Positions 57,967 through 64,000 of a DNA stretch of 64,000 nt are shown here, piece by piece; position 1 is the first letter of the stretch, and every line of letters begins with the position of its first letter. The notes beneath the pieces were generated by a model. The model was given only the letters and a program-made list of their open reading frames with translations. It was not told the DNA's origin and did no database searches. The stretch comes from Neckera pumila (taxonomy: Eukaryota > Streptophyta > Bryopsida > Hypnales > Neckeraceae). The translations under genes and the position numbers were made by a program. Location: positions 19,594,501 through 19,658,500 of the forward strand of contig OZ018417.1 in assembly GCA_963969595.1 (NCBI GenBank), given 5' to 3'.

Positions 57967-58261
57967 CATTAGATGATATTTGGGGGTCTTGGAGGGCCGT
58001 TTCAGGCCTGTTCCCTGATCTGCCCAGATTCAGTGAACGCCGGTACGGGTGTGTCAGAATTCTTTTTTTCAAATTACAAAAAAAATAAAAAAATACCAAA
58101 ATATCATTTTAAGCAAAAAAAAATTTTTTTTTTTTTTCAAAAAATGACGTGGCAGTCGCTTGACCACGTCAGCCAGCTGCTGTTGCGTTCCCGCAGTCTG
58201 GAAATGTAGCAGACAGCAGGGGAACTCGGAGCCCTCCAAGATCCACGAATCTCATCTAATG
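57967..58261. mobile_element. CATTAGA-family MITE, copy 4
   Basis: The ends CATTAGATGATATTTGGGGG and GATCCACGAATCTCATCTAA followed by TG are inverted; GGTCTTGGAGGGC and GCCCTCCAAGATC extend the arms to about 30 bp. The centre (58070-58140) is an A/T simple-sequence tract. GACGTGGCAGTCGCTTGACC links it to the remnant at 30605. Confidence 0.75.
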
Positions 58262-58856
58262 GTTATAAACAATCTTGTTTTTTGGGCAATTTAAGCATTT
58301 AAAAAAAATAATAGGATTCAATTTTTTTTGCGATTTCACAATTTTCCAATAGAGTTGTTTGACAAGGTTTAATTTACTTGCTAGAACAATCTCACCAATG
58401 GGATTATTGTGTTTCAATCCCTTCTAAGAGTTATTAACAATTTAGTCTTTCTTTCAATCTTGGACCTACTTCAACTTAGCAATTTTTTAAAGAATGAAAA
58501 TCATGGATTTGTATTGGAATTTTTCTTAGACTTCTAATTCAATTCTTCAATACAATCTTTTTAAATTCAAAATCTATAGTCCAAAAGAATTCAAGCAAAT
58601 GGTGGTTTGAGTCTTTTGAAATTGTAGGCCAATGTTAAAAAAACTTTTTTTTCCAACTTTGAATGCTAAAATCTCTCAATATGTATGGTGAAACTTCATG
58701 AAATTCTTACCACATAATCTTAGACAAGTTAAATACAATATCCTATGGTTAGATTTTTAAAATATATTTTTTTGCTTCTTTGGATGAATGTAGTAGAAAG
58801 GCCAGTTTTTACTGATTTTTGTTAGAAAAATGGCCTTGGGCCTTTATGGGTTAAAT

Positions 58857-59076
58857 CACTATAAGTAACCCACATTTTAAGTGATAAGCCTTGATTTTTC
58901 TTGAAAGATTTCAGTGGACATCCAATGCAACAAATCCATGTTTTTGTCAACAAAAATGTCCAATATAACATCATTGTTGACATAAAAACATGGGTTTGTT
59001 GTGTTGGGCATCCACTGAAATCCATTAAGAAAAATCCAGGTTTGTATATAACCTAAAACGCGGGTTTCTTATAGTG
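58857..59076. mobile_element. 220-bp CACTA-type foldback element
   Basis: The ends are CACTATAAGTAACCCACATT and AACGCGGGTTTCTTATAGTG. The 3-bp AAT is duplicated on both sides (58854-58856 and 59077-59079). Nearly the whole length is self-complementary (GATTTCAGTGGACATCCAAT ... GGGCATCCACTGAAATCC; CCATGTTTTTGTCAACA ... TGTTGACATAAAAACATGG), arms of about 100 bases around a short centre. The minus frame through it is not a gene. The left terminal pattern is shared with 7582. Confidence 0.85.
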
Positions 59077-59335
59077 AATATGTTAAATACTCATACACAT
59101 AATTAAGCTACCACTAGAATACAAGGGCAATTATTTGGTTGGCTTGCTGAACATGACTAGGTGTTTTTTTTAATTACAAATTTTTTTCCTTCATTCTAAT
59201 AAAATTTTCTCGATGGGCTATAACAATAGTTCTATTCAAAATATTTGTATTCTATTTCATAAACATAAGGTTGTAAGAATGTTGTAAGGGAGTTTCTCTT
59301 TTCATTTGTGATGAATAAGCTTAATTTCAAAAAAT

Positions 59336-59568
59336 AGGTTAATCTATAAATAACAATGCAACCATTTCTGGTTGATGAATGAGAGAGAATCTTTTTCTTG
59401 TACAACAGAACAACAACTGTTCATCCTCAAAATTTTGTGTGGAAAGGAAAGATCATAAATAGTAGTTTGACCTCTAATGAGCACTTTTGTTATTTTCAAA
59501 GGAAATGATGTTATATTGTGCCAGAAAGGATGATTTCCACAATCACCTGCCCGGCATTCAAGGGTTAA
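59336..59568. mobile_element. 230-bp TTAA MITE (CCCTTGAACG subfamily), copy 2, inverted
   Basis: The right end CCCGGCATTCAAGGG is followed by TTAA 59565-59568. The body (TCATCCTCAAAATTTTGTG, AGTAGTTTGACCTCTAATGA, GTGATTTCCAC-like) matches the reverse complement of 24285-24514. The left end, AGGTTAATCTATAAATAACA, is eroded. Confidence 0.7.
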
Positions 59569-60715
59569 CTTAATTTACCTGCAGAAAGTCAAATCCTCAC
59601 CAGCTGTGCACTTCCCAGTTGCTTGTGAATTGCTGCCCAGATGAGCTTTTGATAGAGACCAAATTACACAACCGTAGATCCGAATGAAAAAAGAAAAAAG
59701 ATGAACAGAGGCTGGCGCAGCAACCAAATTGGCCAAACCAAGGCCAGTCTCAAGAGGGATTTGCAATTAAAAAAAAAACCCGGATGTTGTGTACATTCTC
59801 ATGTGTATGGGCGAGAGTGCAACTATGAGCAAACAGGTCATATTCTGTAGTAAGCGGAATAACATCCATTGTCCACAAAAAAAGCGACTGTAGCGCTTGG
59901 ATTCTAAAAATTCTTAAAACTTTCACAGGATTTTCGAACTACAAGAAACATATAGTTGAACAAGAAGATAGCAATTGAATCTGAACCTCTTGAAATTCAA
60001 ACTCTATCAAATCAAAACCTCAACTTCAAACTTGACAATTTTTACTCAAATTATGCCGATTACGCAATCAGAAGATAAGATTACACTTGAAGATTAGCAA
60101 GCAGAAGAGAAGATTGACATTTCCATACAAGTAATCACAAACAATAGTCTTGAAGTCAAGAAGCAAATTCACGCAATTCCATTGCCAGTGGGAGCTAACC
60201 AAAAAAATTTACCACCACTAAAATACAATCAAAGTTGTGAAGAAACTGTGAGAGTTCAACAAGAAAATCCACCACCATCGTCCATAGTACAATTGAAGTT
60301 GTGAAGAAAGCCTAAATCCCTGTGAAACCTTTATGAAATCACTTTAAGAAATACCCGTAATACTAAGCTCAGAAGCGCTAATGCGAGACAAGAAAACAAC
60401 AACTACAAAAAACAAGAGTATAAATCCTAAACCCAAAACCCAAAATCACGAAGAGGTTTGAATCCTAAACTAGAAGTTCTGAAAAGAGAAGAATATTTGA
60501 CAAATACAAAATAGAAGCGTAGAGACAGCAAGGTATGCGACATAGTGACAAGAACGGAAAACACAAAGGCAAATATGAAAGCAAACTCAAGAACAAACAA
60601 ACAGAGAAAACAAAAGCAAAAACCTAGTTCATGCAAGAAAGACAACCTATGACCGCTAGGTGAGGACTTGTATCCGCAAAGGATCTAAAGTTGTGGCCAT
60701 TCTAAGTAAAACCAT
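59569..60715. other. No gene seen
   Basis: Unremarkable sequence. The 72-codon minus frame at 60427-60645 is a low-complexity phenylalanine-rich translation of an AAAC-rich stretch. Confidence 0.45.
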
Positions 60716-60717
60716 CC

Positions 60718-61470
60718 TAGGTAGTTGCAAGAAAGGGCGCTCAACTTTTATAACGTTTTGCACAATATTCATTTTTTTTTGGAATACTTTATAACTAAAA
60801 AAATAATTTATAAAAAATGTGAAAAATATGTTTAATGTATGTACCTTTATGAAGAAGGTACCCTAGGAAGGAAAAGCATATAAAGTTATTCTAAGTAGGA
60901 GAAGTAGAAAAGTACAAAATCTCATGAAAATAGGTACTTTCACTATATTTTCACATTTTAATTTGTAAAAAATAGGAAAAGCAATTTTTAAAAAGTCTGA
61001 AAATTGGCTATTTGGGAAGAGTTTATAGGGATGAGATATTGAGATTTCACCAAAAGGTTGATCTTAGAACCATCTTCATTGTTCAAGAATTGCTCGCAAT
61101 GGAAGTGCTATTTGCGCTCATGTAGTGGACAAATAATTTATATTTTTTGATTCTCTTTGGTAAGAATGTTTTTTCCTACTATGCATATAGACCATGAAAA
61201 TTTCAGCTCTAAGATCATTCAATTTAGAGACTCCTAACGTAGTTAAAAATCCTAAATCTCATAGTGTGACAAGTAAATAAAACTAATTTTTAAATATAAA
61301 GTGATTGTTTTTTAATTTCTACAATATAAAATATCTGATTACCATCAAATAAAACTCATCCAATCAAAATTTCAAGTTCATGAAGTTTATGCTTCAAAAA
61401 TTATAGAGGATGACAAGAAGGTCACTTTCATGAGTCGGCAAATAGGACTGGCTTTTCTTGCAATGATCCT
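60718..61470. mobile_element. TIR element, copy 2 of the 29300-30043 family
   Basis: The ends AGGTAGTTGCAAGAAAGGGC and GGCTTTTCTTGCAATGATCC are eroded versions of those at 29300 and 30043. The interior parallels that copy throughout (AAGAAGGTACCCTAGGAAGG, TTAGAACCATCTTCATTGTT). Confidence 0.65.
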
Positions 61471-61781
61471 TCCCAATTTTTTCAATATTTAAGAAAGTAT
61501 AATTCCTTTAGTTATTCTATTAAATTTTTTTTTGCATTACTGGATTCCTTAAAAAAAAATTGAAGGAATTATAAGAGCACTAAAAATCTTTACATTCTGA
61601 AGGCCTTTCTTGAGCTTCATTTGTTCAAAATTAAACATAAATCTGGAATAAGTTTTATCAGTATATCAAGAATTCTAACCATAAACATTCAAATTTAATA
61701 TGGTAGAAATCACATTGAAAAAAAACTGGCAGTTAAATCACTTTTTGGTTAAAAGATTGTAATATTTCATAATGGGAGTGT
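61471..61781. other. Left part of the repeat that resumes at 62940
   Basis: AAGGCCTTTCTTGAGCTTCA and TTAAAAGATTGTAATATTTC parallel 56930-57110. The TTAA element at 61782 then interrupts. Confidence 0.45.
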
Positions 61782-62704
61782 TTAACCCTTAAAAGACAAT
61801 TGTCCATTGAAAATTCAGGTAGGAAAATTCATTGTTCCTATGAAGTCCATTTTGGTCGGATGTTTGCAAAATTTTGACACAAAGAGTATACATGTATCCC
61901 CTTGCTAAAAATCTAATTTTTTTTCCAATCAGGTGCCCAGATTAAATGTTATGTTGCTCTGAACTTTTTTGGTAGCTTGGGTAGTGTGGAAATATTCTAG
62001 GAATCTTTTGCAAAAAATCTCATTAACTCTTGAAATTGCCATGCATATAATTGACATGATACAAGATGCAAATGTTAAAAAAAAATAAGCATACATAGTG
62101 TAAAAATCTCACTCTAGGAGGAGCTAAAGTGTACTGACCTTGTTGGGCAAGGCTGGAAAAAACTTTTTCTTCTAACTTCAAACATTATAATCTTTCAATC
62201 CGTGTGGTCAAAGTTTTTGAAATATTTTCCACACATTGGCCTATAAGGTAACTCCCCCCATTCCCAACCACTGACCCATTCCCAACCTATAGGTGCATGT
62301 ATTTCCTACACGCTTAGAATGCGTGGTTTTTTCATTTTCAAATTTGGAACTAATAAATACGTGACACATGTCCCAAGTTGTGAAAAAGAAAAAGGAGATA
62401 AAATGATTAGGTAAAAAGTTATTGAATGATTGGAATTAGAAGACTCTACCCATTGGCCATGGGTCCGGCGCACTTTTTGCCTCCCAAAATTCATAGTAAT
62501 TTCAATTCAAGCAATAAAATTATAAATTTCTTGCAATCCATGTCATTTCTATTGATGAACCTCTGAAAAAAATTTGTTTTGCCTTTGCTACTCCAGATCA
62601 TGTTGGAATTCCTTATTTGGTTAGGGAGGGGGGGGGTACTTTAGTAGTCTAGTGCAAATTTAGACGGTTGAATTTTGAATATGCCTCTGGGCTTTAGGGG
62701 TTAA
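61782..62704. mobile_element. TTAA-family element, about 915 bp, copy with eroded ends
   Basis: TTAA occurs at 61782-61785 and 62701-62704, with ends CCCTTAAAAGACAATTGTCC and CCTCTGGGCTTTAGGGG. Its length equals that of the 45698 and 49327 copies and it shares ATTATAATCTTTCAATCCGT-type words with them. An inverted partial copy of the TA-flanked element lies inside at about 62250-62530. A G9 run is at 62627-62635. Confidence 0.65.
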
Positions 62705-62939
62705 ATTTGCAAAAGTGATTGGAAGTTTGTAAAATGCTCTTTTTCCTTGAGAAAAGATAGAAGTCCGTCACTCTAAAATATGAGGTTGATCTAGTAAGGA
62801 CATTGCGGAACATAGTAGCCTGATGGATGACTTCATGATTAGTACAATAGAAAAAAGAATGCTTCTATTGGTCCAAGAATTGGAAAATTTTGGTGACTAC
62901 CTTGTTCATGGGGGGCCAAGTTTGTAGAGGGTTATAGGG

Positions 62940-63310
62940 AATAATATGCATAATCCCAATTAACTTACGGCTTCTCAAAATGAACTATAAACTTCTTTTC
63001 AATTCAATTATGATGTGATTTTTTCTTCCGCATTTGGTGTATTGCTAGCTCATTTTCAAGAGTACTAAATACTAGAAAATCATAAATTTTTTAGACAAGA
63101 TTTTTCCAAAGAGTTTTTTTACAAAAAAAGAATAAGAATCATTGGTTCATGAAAAATGATTTTTAGATGTCCAAAATTATATTTGGAAAAACGAAATTTA
63201 GAATATTATATTCTGGAAACAATGACTTGTTTAGGTTTTACTTAACTTCAAAATAATTTCAAAACCATTGTAGGGGCCCTCAACCATGTATAGGTTAATG
63301 TCCCTAAACC
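62940..63310. repeat. Dispersed repeat, partner of 57240-57631
   Basis: See the partner entry. Together with 61471-61781 it frames the TTAA insertion, so the original repeat was about 0.8 kb here. Confidence 0.55.
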
Positions 63311-63370
63311 AATGGGAAAACTACTTTCACCTATTGGTTAACTTTATTTAGGGATATTAACCCATACATG
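63285..63370. repeat. Imperfect palindrome at the repeat end
   Basis: CATGTATAGGTTAATGTCCC at 63285 is matched by the inverse of GGGATATTAACCCATACATG ending at 63370. CCAATGGG and CCTATTGG extend the pairing toward the centre. It contains TTAA on both arms. Confidence 0.65.
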
Positions 63371-64000
63371 ATTTTAGGTTTCAAGTTTAGGTTTGAAAAT
63401 ATAAACACTCCACATTTTTTCCTTGGATTAAAAAAGTACTCCCCCACTTCCAAAATTTTATTTGAGTGGAGCCATTACAAGACCTTTCCCGCCCTTCCCA
63501 TTTTTTTCCTTGGTTAGCAGAGCATTCTTCTACTCCCAAAAATTTGTTTGGATAGAATCTAATTTTTTGGAAGGTGTCTCTAATGGCAAAGGGACATTAG
63601 AGGATTAAAAGTAGAAAATAAAATAGATGAAAGTGATACTATTTGTTTACGGTATAAATAACTACCTAGTCTTGATACTTATGGTATGATTTTACTTTCT
63701 AGCACTTGCAAATGTCTAATATTTTTTTGAAAAGTTCCCATTCTATAATTTTAGTGAATATATTGTAGATTACTGTACAAGTTGTTTATTTCATTACTGA
63801 CTCAAGTTGCAAGTTATAAAAAAATAGCATTAATTTTATAAATACATTTAGATTTGAATTCAATATTTTTTATGTGTTGGATTCTTTAATTAAACTATAG
63901 CTAATGCATAATTCTATTTTTTACTCACAATGTAAGTCATAAGACAAGTACGTACCACAGGTTTAGGGTTTTAATGAATTTTTTATATTTAAAATATGTT
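63371..64000. other. No gene seen
   Basis: AT-rich sequence to the window edge. No open frame or repeat I can support. Confidence 0.45.

Larger units (their letters stand above)
55925..58854. mobile_element. TTAA-family element, about 2.9 kb, inserted in gag
   Basis: The left end TTAACCCCTAAAGTCCCAAG (GCCATTTTCT follows) matches the complement of the right end (AGAAAAATGGCC, then TTGGGCCTTTATGGGTTAA, 58830-58854) over about 30 bases with few changes, so they are a pair. TTAA marks both borders. The right 240 bases also match the right part of the 45698-46629 element. Nested inside are a repeat block ending at 57631 (TCCTTCTAGGGATTAA) and the CATTAGA MITE 57967-58261. No transposase was found. 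Confidence 0.65.

Noticed and set aside
60427..60645. Phenylalanine-rich 72-codon minus frame that looks like a membrane protein
   Set aside because: Low-complexity translation of an AAAC/AAAG-rich stretch, without start context or family resemblance.

Overview
The window is nuclear plant DNA, AT-rich and dominated by transposable-element debris. Evidence for a land plant: one complete seven-exon amino acid permease gene of the plant AAP type with short GT-AG introns, a secreted dirigent-like pseudogene, a DUF1218-like gene remnant, a fragment of a plant-type cystathionine beta-lyase, and plant transposon superfamilies (hAT, CACTA, Tourist-like, Emigrant-like, a Ty3/gypsy-type gag with an extra upstream ORF). 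The style of the permease and dirigent-like sequences and the hAT C-terminus makes me lean to a seedless land plant (moss, lycophyte or fern), but I cannot name the species. No bacterial-type operon, rRNA, tRNA or CRISPR array was seen.

Layout. 1-564: C-terminus of a hAT transposase, cut by the window edge. 2.5-3.7 kb: minus-strand DUF1218-like remnant with a 341-bp MITE in it. 4.4-7.0 kb: short, more GC-rich open segments I could not assign. 7-17.5 kb: transposon mosaic, including a CACTA-type element (11700-13503) carrying a second nested element. 17.57-19.58 kb: a 2-kb element with TTAA flanks and CCCCTAAAGG termini that holds a cystathionine beta-lyase-like exon. 19.6-22.5 kb: a direct duplication, one copy interrupted by a Tourist-like MITE. 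24-33.5 kb: several MITE families. 34.1-40.4 kb: the AAP-type permease gene with a repeat-containing 5' leader. 41.7-44.6 kb: the dirigent-like pseudogene, broken by a CACTA element and expanded by a minisatellite. 45.4-50.25 kb: copies of a ~920-bp TTAA/CCCCTAAAGG element. 50.8-55.9 kb: decayed LTR-retrotransposon coding region (a 615-codon extra ORF, then gag with three zinc knuckles). 55.9-58.85 kb: another TTAA element, inserted in that gag. 58.9-64 kb: further MITEs.

The only gene that looks intact is the permease, predicted to import amino acids by proton symport at the plasma membrane. The two most interesting themes are a multi-copy, possibly piggyBac-like family (TTAA target, CCCYTAAAGG termini, one copy with a captured gene fragment), and the retrotransposon ORF in which all eight in-frame stops I found are TAG. 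All comparisons were made by eye; no alignment or database search was run.
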